Below, one piece after another: positions 42,075 through 50,769 of a DNA stretch of 64,000 nucleotides (position 1 is the stretch's first letter; each line of letters starts with the position of its first letter). The notes under the pieces are model-generated. The model was not told the origin of the DNA, ran no database searches, and saw only the letters and a list, made by a program, of their open reading frames with translations. This DNA is from Archangium lipolyticum (lineage in GTDB: Bacteria; Myxococcota; Myxococcia; Myxococcales; Myxococcaceae). The stretch lies in assembly GCF_024623785.1 (NCBI RefSeq), contig NZ_JANKBZ010000031.1, positions 1 to 64,000 on the forward strand. The letters are read 5' to 3'. A program made the translations under genes and the position numbers.

Positions 42075-43906
42075 CGGTGGGCCGGGCCGCGACGCGGGAC
42101 GAGCGCTGGCTGGCGCTGGCGCTGTGGGTGCTGGCCTTCGCGGCGCTGTGGGCGACCGAGGCCGCGGTGGGCTTCACGCGCGACGAGAGCGTCTACTTCT
42201 ACGCGGGCGAGAGCTACGCGCGCTGGTTCCAGCAGCTCTTCCGGGAGCCGGCGCGAGCGCTCACCGACGGCGCCATCGTGCGCGCCTGGGACTACAACCA
42301 CGAGCACCCGGTGCTGATGAAGGTGCTCTTCGGGCTGTCGCACCTGCTCTTCCACGAGACGCTGGGGTGGATGCGCTCGGCGGCGGCCTTCCGGCTGCCG
42401 GCCTTCGCCATGGCGGCGCTGGTGCCGGCCCTCACCTTCCTGCTGGGGAGCGCGGTGTACGGCCGCGCCGTGGGCCTCTTCGCCGCCCTCTCCTTCCTGC
42501 TCGTCCCGCGCCAGTACTTCAACGCGGAGCTGGCCTGCTTCGACATGCCCGTGGCGGCCATGTGGCTGCTGGTCGTCTACGCCTTCTGGCGGGCGCTGGA
42601 GGACAGGCGCTGGGGCGTGCTGTGCGGCGTCTTCTTCGGCCTGGCGCTGTGCACCAAGCACAACGCGCTCTTCCTCCCCTTCACCCTCGCGCCCTTCGCG
42701 CTGTGGCGCGCGTGGACGGCCAGCGAGGGCCAGCCCGCCGCGCGCACCGGCCTGCTGCGCGTCCTGGGCCTCGTCGCCGCCGTGGCGGTGCTGTACGGGC
42801 TGCTGTGGGTGAGCCTGGGGCCGGTGGGCTTCCAACGGAAGTTCTTCCTGCTCAGCCCGCACACGCTGCTCTTCGTCGTGCTGGCGGTGGGCTGCCTGGG
42901 GATGCTGCACAAGCTGAACGAGGTGAGCGCGCCCACGGCGCTCGCCCTGCTGCCCATGGCCACCATGGTGGTGTGCGGACCGGCGGCCTTCTACCTGCAC
43001 TGGCCCTACCTCTGGCACCAGCCGGTGGAGCGGGCGGCCTGGTACCTGAACTTCCACGCCACGCACAACCACTACGCCTGGTTCTACCTGGGGAAGCTGC
43101 TGCGCGAGCCGCCCTTCCCCCTGGACTACGTGCTGGTGAAGACAGCGCTCACCGTGCCCACCAGCCTCTTCGTGCCCATGGTGACGGGGTGGCTGGCGCT
43201 CGCGGGGCGCGCGGTGTTGAGCCTCTTCGAGCGTACGCGGTCCCTGGTGCGCATGCCGTCCCTGGCCGAGGGGCTCATGGGGGTGCAGGCGGTGGCCTCC
43301 ATCCTCATCATCAGCCATCCCCAGGTGCCGCACTTCGGAGGGGTGAAGCACTGGCTGCCGGCGATGCCCTTCCTGGGCATCCTCGCGGGCGTGGCGGTGA
43401 CGCGGGGCTGCGAGGCGCTCGTGGAGCGGCTGCGCGCCCGCTGGCCGGGGCTGTCCCTGACGGCGGTGGCGGCCCCCGTCTTCGCGCTGCTGATGCTGCC
43501 GGCGCTCCTCGGACTGGTGCGCGTGTTCCCCTACGGCACGAGCTTCTACTCGGAGCTGGCGGGTGGAGTGCCGGGGGCGGCGTCGCTGGGGATGCAGCGC
43601 CAGTTCTGGTCGAGCAACGTGACGGCGGTGCTGCCGTGGATCAACGAGCACGCGCCGCGCAACGGGCGCGTGTTCCTGCACGAGGTGAACGGCCTCTCGT
43701 TCCGCGACTACCAGCGCAACGGGATGCTGCGCGGGGACCTGCAACCGGGCGGCCCGTTCGACTCGGACGTCGCGGCGTACCAGTACCACCAGGAGTTCCG
43801 CGAGCACGAGTTCCAGGTGTGGCAGTCCTACGGGACGCGGACACCGGCCACGGGGCTGTACCTGGACGAGACGCCGCAGGTGGTCGTCTACCAGCGGCAA
43901 CGCTGA
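42071..43906 (+). CDS. GT39/PMT-family glycosyltransferase
   Basis: This encodes 611 residues with about 11-12 membrane segments. The first periplasmic loop carries the acidic pair of this family in GFTRDESVYFYAGESYARWF, followed by NHEHPVLMKVLFGLSH, as in ArnT/PMT enzymes that use polyprenyl-phosphate sugars. Further marks are LVPRQYFNAELACFDMPVAA and CTKHNALFLPF. The C-terminal 100 residues are soluble. The acceptor is unknown; protein, lipid A or surface polysaccharide are all possible. It is translationally coupled to the upstream gene. Confidence 0.85.
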   Translation: MTVGRAATRDERWLALALWVLAFAALWATEAAVGFTRDESVYFYAGESYARWFQQLFREPARALTDGAIVRAWDYNHEHPVLMKVLFGLSHLLFHETLGWMRSAAAFRLPAFAMAALVPALTFLLGSAVYGRAVGLFAALSFLLVPRQYFNAELACFDMPVAAMWLLVVYAFWRALEDRRWGVLCGVFFGLALCTKHNALFLPFTLAPFALWRAWTASEGQPAARTGLLRVLGLVAAVAVLYGLLWVSLGPVGFQRKFFLLSPHTLLFVVLAVGCLGMLHKLNEVSAPTALALLPMATMVVCGPAAFYLHWPYLWHQPVERAAWYLNFHATHNHYAWFYLGKLLREPPFPLDYVLVKTALTVPTSLFVPMVTGWLALAGRAVLSLFERTRSLVRMPSLAEGLMGVQAVASILIISHPQVPHFGGVKHWLPAMPFLGILAGVAVTRGCEALVERLRARWPGLSLTAVAAPVFALLMLPALLGLVRVFPYGTSFYSELAGGVPGAASLGMQRQFWSSNVTAVLPWINEHAPRNGRVFLHEVNGLSFRDYQRNGMLRGDLQPGGPFDSDVAAYQYHQEFREHEFQVWQSYGTRTPATGLYLDETPQVVVYQRQR

Positions 43907-44046
43907 GTCATGGCGCGGTGCGCCACGGTGGAACGGACTTCACGAACTGTTCAGGCGGAGACGGCGGAGTGCCCCCAGGGGCGGAACCCGGGGTATCCGG
44001 GCTACGCTCGGGTCACGACCGTGGTTGACGTCTCGAGGAGGGACAC

Positions 44047-44628
44047 ATGACTCGGTGGATGTGGGCGGTGACAATGGTCGCGCTGGGTGGGGTGGGCTGC
44101 CAGAACGAGCAGAAACCAGCGATTCCCACGCGCGCGGAGATCAAGGCACTGGGGGGCTCCACGGTGGAGTTCATCCCGAAGGCCGGACAGCACCCCTACT
44201 GCATGCTGTTCACGGTGTCGGAGAAGGGTGTCATCCGGCAGCTGACGATGACGCGCGAGAACCGGTCCATCAAGTGCGAGACCGGCAAGCGCATCTACAA
44301 CTCGAGCTTCCGCATCCCGGTGGAGGAGGGGAAGATCCGGGCGTACGTCTTCTTCTCGGACCAGCGCATCCAGGCGGGCTCGGTGGCGCAGCAGCTGTAT
44401 GACCTGCGAGACAAGCAGCGGGTGTCGGCGATGGACTTCCGGCTGCCGGGCGCGGTGGCGGTGGAGATGCTTGAGTTCACGCCGCAGCCAGGAGGCGAGC
44501 CGGTGACGGGCGCGGTGGTGGGCACCACGGACATCGCCACCGAGGGCAACGCGCCCGAGGAAAGCCAGACCGAGGAGGCCGAGGTGGAGGAGCCCGCGCA
44601 GAACACGGCACCGCCGCCCGCCCAATGA
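44047..44628 (+). CDS. putative lipoprotein
   Basis: This encodes 193 residues. The signal is MTRWMWAVTMVALGGVGC with Cys at 18, preceded by GAGGAGGGAC. The mature domain is compact alpha/beta with one Cys pair (HPYCMLFTVSEKG and SIKCETGKR) and QRIQAGSVAQQLYDL. The last 30 residues are acidic low complexity (PEESQTEEAEVEEPAQ). No family is recognised. A REP-like element follows at 44689. Confidence 0.78.
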   Translation: MTRWMWAVTMVALGGVGCQNEQKPAIPTRAEIKALGGSTVEFIPKAGQHPYCMLFTVSEKGVIRQLTMTRENRSIKCETGKRIYNSSFRIPVEEGKIRAYVFFSDQRIQAGSVAQQLYDLRDKQRVSAMDFRLPGAVAVEMLEFTPQPGGEPVTGAVVGTTDIATEGNAPEESQTEEAEVEEPAQNTAPPPAQ

Positions 44629-44688
44629 AAGCAGGCAGCGGCACGGAGGCGGCCACCACGAAGTGACCGTGTCCGCCCCCCTTCCCTC

Positions 44689-44722
44689 TCCCTCTCCCTT
44701 TGGGAGAGGGTCGGGGTGAGGG
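44689..44722. repeat. REP-like palindromic element 2
   Basis: CCCTCTCCCTTTGGGAGAGGG followed by the TCGGGGTGAGGGT tail, between convergent genes. Its orientation is opposite to element 1. Confidence 0.8.
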
Positions 44723-44734
44723 TATCCGGGCCCG

Positions 44735-45919
44735 TCAGAACGACTCGCGCAACATGGCGAGCAGGTCCTCCTGGGTGCACGGGCGCGGGTTGCCGCGGTG
44801 CGAGGCATCCACGAAGGACTTCTCGGCGATGCGCACCAGGTCCTTCTCCTGCACACCCGCGTCGCGCAGGCGCGAGGGAATGCCGATGGTGGCGTTCAGC
44901 TTGCGCACCCGCTCGATGGCATTACCCGCGAGCACCTCCTCACGAGCGTTCGACGTATCCCCCATGACCTGGGCCACGCGCGCCAGCCGCGCGGTGCTCA
45001 CGGGGCGGTTGAACTCCATCACCACGGGCAGGACGATGGCGTTGGCCAGACCGTGGTGCACGCCGGAGATGGGCGTGAGCGCATGCGCCAGCGCGTGGCA
45101 GGCCCCGAGCCCCTTCTGGAAGGCCATGGCGCCCTCCATCGCCGCCACCATCATGTCGGTGCGGGCCACCAGGTTGCTCCCCTCCTCCACGGCCCTGGGC
45201 AGCGAGCGCGCCACGCGGCCGATGCCGTCGATGGCCACCGCGTCCGCCAGTGGGTGGAAGCCGTTGGACAGGTAGGCCTCCAGGCAGTGCGTGAAGGCAT
45301 CCATGCCCGTGGCCGCGGTGGGCCCGGGCGGCAGCCCCAGCGTGAGCTCGGGATCGCAGATGGCCGCCTTCGGCATGAGGAACGGGCTGAAGATGACCGT
45401 CTTGCGCCCCGTGTCCGAGAGCGTCGCCACGCCCGAGCGGCTCACCTCCGAGCCCGTCCCCGCCGTCGTGGGGATGGCGATGAGCGGCGGCATGTTGTCC
45501 AGCACGTACTGGTCACCGCCCGTCGCGTCGTCGTAGCGCGACAGCGGCGGCTCGTGCGTGGTGAGCACCTGCACCAGCTTCGCCGCGTCCAGCGGGCTGC
45601 CTCCGCCGAGGGCGATGATGCCGTCGCACCTGCCCGCCTTGTACATCTCCAGCCCCGCGAAGGCGTCGCGCTCGGTCGGGTCGGGCTTCACCTGGTCGAA
45701 CACCGTGAAGCCCACTCCGGCCGCCTTCAACACCTCGTACAGCCGCTGCGCGAGCCCCGCCTTCACCACGCCCGCGTCCGTCACCACCAGCGGACGCTTC
45801 ATGTTCAGCCTCGCCACCTGGGCGGGCAGCCGCTGCAGCGCTCCCGCCCCGAGGACGATCTTCGTGGGCCAGGACAGCTCGGTGATGCGCGGCTCGCTCG
45901 GCATGTCGAACGGTTTCAT
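44735..45919 (-). CDS. iron-containing alcohol dehydrogenase
   Basis: This encodes 394 residues, the usual family length. NAD site: DGIIALGGGSPLDAAKLVQV. TTAGTGSEVSRSGVATL follows. Iron ligands are expected in DAFTHCLEAYLSNGFHPLAD and in GACHALAHALTPISGVHHG. The group includes class IV alcohol, 1,3-propanediol and lactaldehyde dehydrogenases; the substrate cannot be told from sequence alone. The start ATG has CGGGAG upstream. It lies 67 bases after a glutamine synthetase-family gene on the same strand with a REP element between, so they may be co-transcribed. Confidence 0.92.
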   Translation of the reverse strand: MKPFDMPSEPRITELSWPTKIVLGAGALQRLPAQVARLNMKRPLVVTDAGVVKAGLAQRLYEVLKAAGVGFTVFDQVKPDPTERDAFAGLEMYKAGRCDGIIALGGGSPLDAAKLVQVLTTHEPPLSRYDDATGGDQYVLDNMPPLIAIPTTAGTGSEVSRSGVATLSDTGRKTVIFSPFLMPKAAICDPELTLGLPPGPTAATGMDAFTHCLEAYLSNGFHPLADAVAIDGIGRVARSLPRAVEEGSNLVARTDMMVAAMEGAMAFQKGLGACHALAHALTPISGVHHGLANAIVLPVVMEFNRPVSTARLARVAQVMGDTSNAREEVLAGNAIERVRKLNATIGIPSRLRDAGVQEKDLVRIAEKSFVDASHRGNPRPCTQEDLLAMLRESF

Positions 45920-45946
45920 CGGTACTCCCGTGACAACAAATGAAGA

Positions 45947-45980
45947 CCCTCACCCCAGCCCTCTCCCAGAGGGAGAGGGG
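45947..45980. repeat. REP-like palindromic element 3
   Basis: CCCTCACCCCAGCCCTCTCCC with inverted arm AGAGGGAGAGGGG, inside the gap between two same-strand genes. It could attenuate or stabilise a shared transcript. Confidence 0.8.
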
Positions 45981-45986
45981 GCTTGC

Positions 45987-47444
45987 TCAGATCAGCTCCA
46001 TGTAGCGCTCCAGCTCCCAGTTCGTGACGGCTCGCTCGTATTGGCGGGCCTCCCAGTCGCGCGTGCGCACGAAGTGGTCCACGAACTCCTCGCCCAGGAT
46101 CTGCCTCGCCCGCTTCGACCTCTCGAGCAGCGTCACCGCCTCCCTCAACGAGCGCGGCAGTCGCGGCGCATCCACCGAGTACCCATTGCCGGCACACGGC
46201 TCGGGCGGCTTCACCTCGTTCTCGATGCCCCACAGGCCCGCGGCGAGGCTCGCCGCCATGCCGATGTAAGCGTTCATGTCCGCGCCCGTCTGCCGGTACT
46301 CGAGCCGCATCGACTTCGGGCTGTCCCCGATGACACGCACCGCCGTGGTCCGGTTCTCCCGGCCCCACGTCGCCGTCACCGGCGCCCACGTGTTCTCCAC
46401 GCTGCGCTTGTAGCTGTTCACCGTGGGCCAGTAGAGCGCCGTGAGCTCCGGCATCAGCTCCATCACCCCGCCGATGTAGTGCCGCATCGTCGTGCTCATG
46501 CCATCGGCCGACTCGGCGTCGTGGAAGGCGTTCTCGTCGCTCCTCAACGTCCACAGCGACTGGTGCATGTGTCCCGAGCACCCCGGCAGCTTCGGATCCA
46601 CCTTCGCCATGAAGCAGGCCGTGAGCCCGTGGCGCGCGCAGATCTCCTTCACCACCGTCTTGAAGAGCGCCGCCTTGTCCGCGGCCTTCTCCAGATCGTC
46701 GTAGCGGATGGCGGCCTCGAAGACGCCCGGGCCCGTCTCCGTGTGGAAGCCCTCCAGCTCCACGCCGAAGTCGCGGCACCCGTCGATGATGGCGTGCACC
46801 AGCGGCGCGTTGAGCGACGTGCGCAGCCACGAGTAGCCGAACATGCCCGGCGTCAGTGGCGTCAGGCGCTCGTACCCCTTCTCCTTCAGCGACTGCGGCG
46901 TCTCCTTGAAGATGAAGAACTCGTACTCGGCGCCGAACTTCGGCAGGAAGCCCATGTCGCGCGCGCGCTGGCCGATCTTCTGCAGCAGCTGCCGGGGGCT
47001 CGGCTCGAAGGGCGTACCGTCCGGGTTGATGAAGTCCAGCAGGAAGGCCGCGGTGTCCGGCTCCCACGGGATGATGCGGCCGGTGGACAGGTCCACCTTG
47101 GCGTGCCCGTCCGGGTAGCCGGTGTGCCAGCCCGTCACCCGCGTGTTGTCGAGCAGCTCGTCCGTGATGTCCCAGCCGAACACCACGTCACAGAAGCCGA
47201 GCCCGCTCTTGCACGCGGAGAAGAACTTCTCCACGGACACGTACTTGCCGCGCCAGACGCCGTCCACGTCCACCGCGCCGATCTTCACCTGCTTGACGCC
47301 CTTCTCCTCGAACCATTTGTGCAGCAGGTCCGTGCCCGAGGGCTCACGCAGGTGCCGGACCGTGTCGCCCTTGTCCTTCGAGCGCGCACGCCTCCCGGCG
47401 GGCTGCGGCAGGGTGATGACCTTCGCCTTGGAACGGTTCGCCAT
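45987..47444 (-). CDS. glutamine synthetase-family ligase
   Basis: This encodes 485 residues from the ATG at 47444, with a strong GGAGGAGGAGG just upstream. It has a GS beta-grasp N-terminus (HKWFEEKGVKQVKIGAVDVDG) and a catalytic domain: GAEYEFFIF (metal Glu), GFHTETGPGVFEAAI, FMAKVDPKLPGCSGHMHQSL (ATP and metal His) and NRTTAVRVIG. The adenylylation-site Tyr region of GlnA is not recognised. The protein resembles the GS-like group containing gamma-glutamylpolyamine synthetases (PuuA) more than housekeeping GlnA; that is inference. A class I amidotransferase of the type seen with PuuA is transcribed divergently 355 bases away. Confidence 0.88.
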   Translation of the reverse strand: MANRSKAKVITLPQPAGRRARSKDKGDTVRHLREPSGTDLLHKWFEEKGVKQVKIGAVDVDGVWRGKYVSVEKFFSACKSGLGFCDVVFGWDITDELLDNTRVTGWHTGYPDGHAKVDLSTGRIIPWEPDTAAFLLDFINPDGTPFEPSPRQLLQKIGQRARDMGFLPKFGAEYEFFIFKETPQSLKEKGYERLTPLTPGMFGYSWLRTSLNAPLVHAIIDGCRDFGVELEGFHTETGPGVFEAAIRYDDLEKAADKAALFKTVVKEICARHGLTACFMAKVDPKLPGCSGHMHQSLWTLRSDENAFHDAESADGMSTTMRHYIGGVMELMPELTALYWPTVNSYKRSVENTWAPVTATWGRENRTTAVRVIGDSPKSMRLEYRQTGADMNAYIGMAASLAAGLWGIENEVKPPEPCAGNGYSVDAPRLPRSLREAVTLLERSKRARQILGEEFVDHFVRTRDWEARQYERAVTNWELERYMELI

Positions 47445-47499
47445 TGGCCTCCTCCTCCTCCTTCGCCCGACGCCCATGTGCGCGCCCGGACCTTTCCCC

Positions 47500-47682
47500 T
47501 CACACTTCCGAGGGCAACTTCGTCCACACAGCCTTCACCTGGAGGTGGCCCCCCAGGACGTGATGTGACAAGCCACCGCTGCGGAGCGCCTCGCGCGACG
47601 CCTTGCCGGGGTCCACATCCTGGCCGCCGATGAGCAGCTTGAGCACCGGAAGCCAGGGAGGGAGCGTGCGAGCGTCGGACAT
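47500..47682 (-). CDS. small hypothetical protein
   Basis: This possible 60-residue protein starts MSDARTLPPWLPVLKLLIGG with GAGGTG five bases upstream of the ATG, on the same strand as and 55 bases before the glutamine synthetase-like gene. The middle reads GGQDVDPGKASREALRSGG. No family is recognised. Codon composition fits the neighbours, but a gene this short remains uncertain. Confidence 0.4.
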   Translation of the reverse strand: MSDARTLPPWLPVLKLLIGGQDVDPGKASREALRSGGLSHHVLGGHLQVKAVWTKLPSEV

Positions 47683-47799
47683 GGAGACACCTCGGAAGCC
47701 CGGGCGCACATCGGAGGTGCGTGCGGGCGTCAACAGCAAGCGGCAGCCGAAGCTAGGGAGCGGCATCCAACGCGGCAACCCGACGCACCGAGAGGGACA

Positions 47800-48537
47800 A
47801 TGAAGAACGTTCTCCTGTTGAAAGCGGGTGATGCGGCCCACTCCGTGAGGCTCGGCGTAGGTGACTATGAGCACTGGTTCGTCGAGTCGCTCGCTCCCGG
47901 AGGCTGCCGGTTCGACATCCTCCACGTGCACCGGGGCGCCCGGTTGCCGGACAGTGCCGCAGGCTACGATGCGGTGATGATGACCGGCTCACCCGCCTCG
48001 GTGACGCAGCCGGAGCCGTGGATGGAGCGCGCCGCGGAGTTCATGCTGGGCGCGGCGGCCCACGGGGTGCCGGTGCTCGGGGTGTGCTTCGGGCACCAGC
48101 TGCTCGCGCATGCCCATGGGGCGCGCGTGGTGCGCAACCACCACGGCCGGGAGATTGGCACCGTGGAGGTCTCCTTGAGCGAGGAGGGACGGCAGGATCC
48201 GCTCTTCGACGGGCTGCCCGAGCGCTTCGTGGTCCAGGCCACCCACGAGGACATCGTCGAGCAGGCCCCCACCGGAGCCAACGTGCTGGCGGGCAACGCG
48301 AACACCCCCGTCCAGGCGCTCGCCTTCGGGCCCCTCATCCGCGGGGTGCAGTTCCACCCCGAGGTCCACCCGGCCGCCATGCGTGCCCTGATTCTGGCCC
48401 GGGCGGAGAAGTTGGAGGTCGAAGCAAGGGCCCGGGGTCACGGGTGTGGAGAACGGGTACCCCGGCTGCTGGCGGGAATCGCTCCCTCGCCCGCCGGGCA
48501 GCGCATCCTGCGCAACTTCGTCGAGCGGTTCACCTGA
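47800..48537 (+). CDS. class I glutamine amidotransferase-like protein
   Basis: This encodes 245 residues. It has the GATase1 fold with the nucleophile elbow LGVCFGHQLLAHAHGA (Cys), and the His-Glu of the triad in VQFHPEVHP. It belongs to the GMP-synthase-like stand-alone group (COG0518), which hydrolyses glutamine or gamma-glutamyl compounds; with the nearby GS-like gene a role in gamma-glutamyl amine turnover is possible but unproven. GAGAGGGA precedes the ATG. The C-terminal 50 residues (ARAEKLEVEARARGHGCGE) are a helical extension. Confidence 0.88.
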   Translation: MKNVLLLKAGDAAHSVRLGVGDYEHWFVESLAPGGCRFDILHVHRGARLPDSAAGYDAVMMTGSPASVTQPEPWMERAAEFMLGAAAHGVPVLGVCFGHQLLAHAHGARVVRNHHGREIGTVEVSLSEEGRQDPLFDGLPERFVVQATHEDIVEQAPTGANVLAGNANTPVQALAFGPLIRGVQFHPEVHPAAMRALILARAEKLEVEARARGHGCGERVPRLLAGIAPSPAGQRILRNFVERFT

Positions 48538-48562
48538 GAACAGGGCTGAAGTAGGTAGAGGC

Positions 48563-49021
48563 ATGGCCTCGCGCTGGGACTACCTCTTCGAGACGAAGCC
48601 CATCCCCCTCATGGACCACCTCCTGGAGGAGGTGGCGAAGCTGCTCGCGAAGGACCTGCAGCAGTGGCCGCCCCCGGTCCAGGAAATCGACCTGGAGGTG
48701 GGAGGCCAGTTCGCGCCCCTCTTCACCGAGCCGCCCCCACGCCCCGCCCCGGCCGTCTACGACGAGGCGCTGCGGCTGTCGCGCTGGGAGCTGGCCCGGG
48801 AGCTGGATGCCTACGATGACTACATGCGCAACAAGCGCTACCTGGCACGGGGGCTGGCCCCGACCGACCGGCTGACCCTGCTCTTCCTGAACCGGTGGCT
48901 GGTCGACCAGATGCTCGGCCTGGGAGAGGCCACGGAGGGACGTGTGAACCGGCGGCTCATGCAGCAATGCCTCGACCGCCTGGAAGCTCGCCTGCGGCTG
49001 GTTCAGACGCCCTTCGCTTGA
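48563..49021 (+). CDS. conserved hypothetical protein
   Basis: This encodes 152 residues with no signal or membrane segment. It is helical, with a WDYLFETKPIPLMDHLLEEV start, a Pro-rich centre (LFTEPPPRPAPAV) and long C-terminal helices (LTLLFLNRWLVDQMLGLGE). It starts 25 bases after the amidotransferase gene and ends 31 bases before the permease gene, all on the plus strand, so the three may form an operon. No function is suggested. Confidence 0.65.
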   Translation: MASRWDYLFETKPIPLMDHLLEEVAKLLAKDLQQWPPPVQEIDLEVGGQFAPLFTEPPPRPAPAVYDEALRLSRWELARELDAYDDYMRNKRYLARGLAPTDRLTLLFLNRWLVDQMLGLGEATEGRVNRRLMQQCLDRLEARLRLVQTPFA

Positions 49022-49052
49022 GCCCGGACGGTCCCTCTGCGATAAGCCGCGC

Positions 49053-50243
49053 ATGCTGCAGCATCACGAGCTCAACGTTCCAGCGGAACGCCGCAAGCGC
49101 ATCTACATCCTCGCGGGACTGTGGCTGACGGTCGCCGTCATCCTGGCGCTGTTCCACTCGGTGCTGCTGCCCTTCGCGAGCGCCGCGCTCATCGCGTACC
49201 TGGTGCACCCGCTGGTGACGCGCATCACCCAGGTGAAGGTGCGCGGGTACCCCATCCCCCGCTGGGTGGGCATCCTGCTCATCTACGCGCTCTTCTTCCT
49301 GGCGTTGTACCTCTTCTTCATCGCCATGGTGCCGCAGCTCTACCGCGAGCTGGCCCGCATCAGCCGGGATGGGGTGGCCTTCATCAACTCGCTCACCCCC
49401 GAGCGCATCCACGTGCTCGCCGACCGCGCCGAGGACTGGCTGCGCGCCAATGGGATTCCAGTGGCCATCGCCACGCCCGAGGACATCCGCACCGGCGTGT
49501 CCAGCACCGGCTTCTCGCTGAACCTGGAGCAGGTCATCCAGGACGTGGCCGCCAGCCTCACGGCCCTGACGCGCGAGCACCTGGGCGACATCGTCACCGT
49601 GTCGCGCAACATCATCACGTCGGTGGTGGCCGGCGTGTTCATGATGTTCTTCATCCTGATGGTGGCCGCGTTCTTCTCCATCGATGCGCAGGCCATCGTC
49701 CGCTACTTCCTCAGCCTCGTGCCGGCCGAGTACGGCACCGACGCGAAGCTGTTGCTGGAGCGGATCGATCGCTCGCTGTCCGGCGTGGTGCGCGGACAGG
49801 TGACCATCTGCCTGGTCAATGGCGTCCTCACCTTCGTGGGGCTGCTGCTGTTCGGGGTGAAGTTCGCCTTCCTGCTGGCCACGGTGGCCACGGTCTTCAG
49901 CCTCATCCCCATCTTCGGGACGATCCTCAGCTCGGTGCCCATCGTGCTCATCGCGCTGGCCGACGGCTTCCAGAAGGGCGTCGCCATCCTGCTGTGGATC
50001 ATCGGCATCCACGCGCTGGAGGCGTACTTCCTCAACCCGAAGATCATGGGTTCGGCGGCGCGCATCCACCCGGTCATCGTGGCCTTCAGCCTGATCGCCG
50101 GGGAGAAGATGTTCGGCCTGGTGGGTGCGCTCTTCGCGGTGCCCGTGGCCTCGCTGGTGGTGGCCTGCTTCGACTACGCCCGCCTCAAGGCCCAGCCCAC
50201 GCTGGCCGAGGTGCAGCTCGAGAAGGCAGAGCCGTCGAAGTAG
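49053..50243 (+). CDS. AI-2E-family permease
   Basis: This encodes 396 residues with about eight membrane helices. Family marks are the N-terminal pair of helices then ALIAYLVHPLVTRI, the soluble helical loop (about 95-190), and the conserved half LLERIDRSLSGVVRGQVTICLVNGVLT, IPIFGTILSSVPIVLIAL and ALEAYFLNPKIMGSA. The family includes TqsA (AI-2 export) and PerM, and Na+/H+ antiporters in some bacteria, so the substrate is unknown. Confidence 0.92.
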   Translation: MLQHHELNVPAERRKRIYILAGLWLTVAVILALFHSVLLPFASAALIAYLVHPLVTRITQVKVRGYPIPRWVGILLIYALFFLALYLFFIAMVPQLYRELARISRDGVAFINSLTPERIHVLADRAEDWLRANGIPVAIATPEDIRTGVSSTGFSLNLEQVIQDVAASLTALTREHLGDIVTVSRNIITSVVAGVFMMFFILMVAAFFSIDAQAIVRYFLSLVPAEYGTDAKLLLERIDRSLSGVVRGQVTICLVNGVLTFVGLLLFGVKFAFLLATVATVFSLIPIFGTILSSVPIVLIALADGFQKGVAILLWIIGIHALEAYFLNPKIMGSAARIHPVIVAFSLIAGEKMFGLVGALFAVPVASLVVACFDYARLKAQPTLAEVQLEKAEPSK

Positions 50244-50276
50244 CCCTGAGTCACACAGGCTGAATCCGTGTGTGTC

Positions 50277-50310
50277 CCCTCTCCCTCTGGGAGAGGGCTA
50301 GGGTGAGGGT
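50277..50310. repeat. REP-like palindromic element 4
   Basis: CCCTCTCCCTCTGGGAGAGGG plus the CTAGGGTGAGGGT tail, 34 bases after the permease gene. It forms an inverted pair with element 5. Confidence 0.85.
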
Positions 50311-50363
50311 GTTCCCCTCATTCCACCGTGCCTCGACCGGGCAACCCGAGAAGAGAACGGTAG

Positions 50364-50398
50364 ACCCTCACCCCGTCCCTCTCCCAGAGGGAGAGGGT
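50364..50398. repeat. REP-like palindromic element 5
   Basis: ACCCTCACCCCGTCCCTCTCC with inverted arm AGAGGGAGAGGGT, in inverted orientation to element 4 and about 54 bases away. Paired opposite REPs are typical of REP doublets (BIME-like). Confidence 0.85.
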
Positions 50399-50443
50399 CT
50401 GACTCGAGCTCCGCGTTCGGAAAGAGCAGGGAACGAAGCGGCC

Positions 50444-50758
50444 TCAGCCGCTACAGGCGGCCTCGCACCGCGAGTCCCGGCAGATGACGAGGCAACGCCC
50501 GCAGTCGATGCCGTTCACCGGACACGTCCCAGAGCACCGCACGTTGGCGCAGTTCGGCCCGTCCTGGACGTGGGTGGGGTTGGTGCCCTCGCCGCAGCAC
50601 GCGTTCCCCATGCAGTCCGCGTCCTCGTAGCAGACGCGGTTGGACAGGGGCTCCGGGGTGATGCCGAAGTCCCCCTCTATTGGACCGCACCCGGCGGACC
50701 CTGCGAGCACCGCCCCCAAGACGAGGGCGGCGAGTGGAACAGAGCGGGTGCGGCGCAT
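50444..50758 (-). CDS. small Cys-rich lipoprotein
   Basis: This encodes 104 residues. The signal is PLAALVLGAVLAGSAGC. The mature part has 13-14 Cys in tight spacing (CYEDADCMGNACCGEG, CANVRCSGTCPVNGIDCGRC, CRDSRCEAAC), expected to be disulfide-bonded outside the inner membrane. AGGAG is well placed before the ATG. It begins only 11 bases after the rho stop on the same strand, so it may be expressed by read-through from rho, an odd pairing for a surface protein. Confidence 0.8.
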   Translation of the reverse strand: MRRTRSVPLAALVLGAVLAGSAGCGPIEGDFGITPEPLSNRVCYEDADCMGNACCGEGTNPTHVQDGPNCANVRCSGTCPVNGIDCGRCLVICRDSRCEAACSG

Positions 50759-50769
50759 ATGTCGACTCC

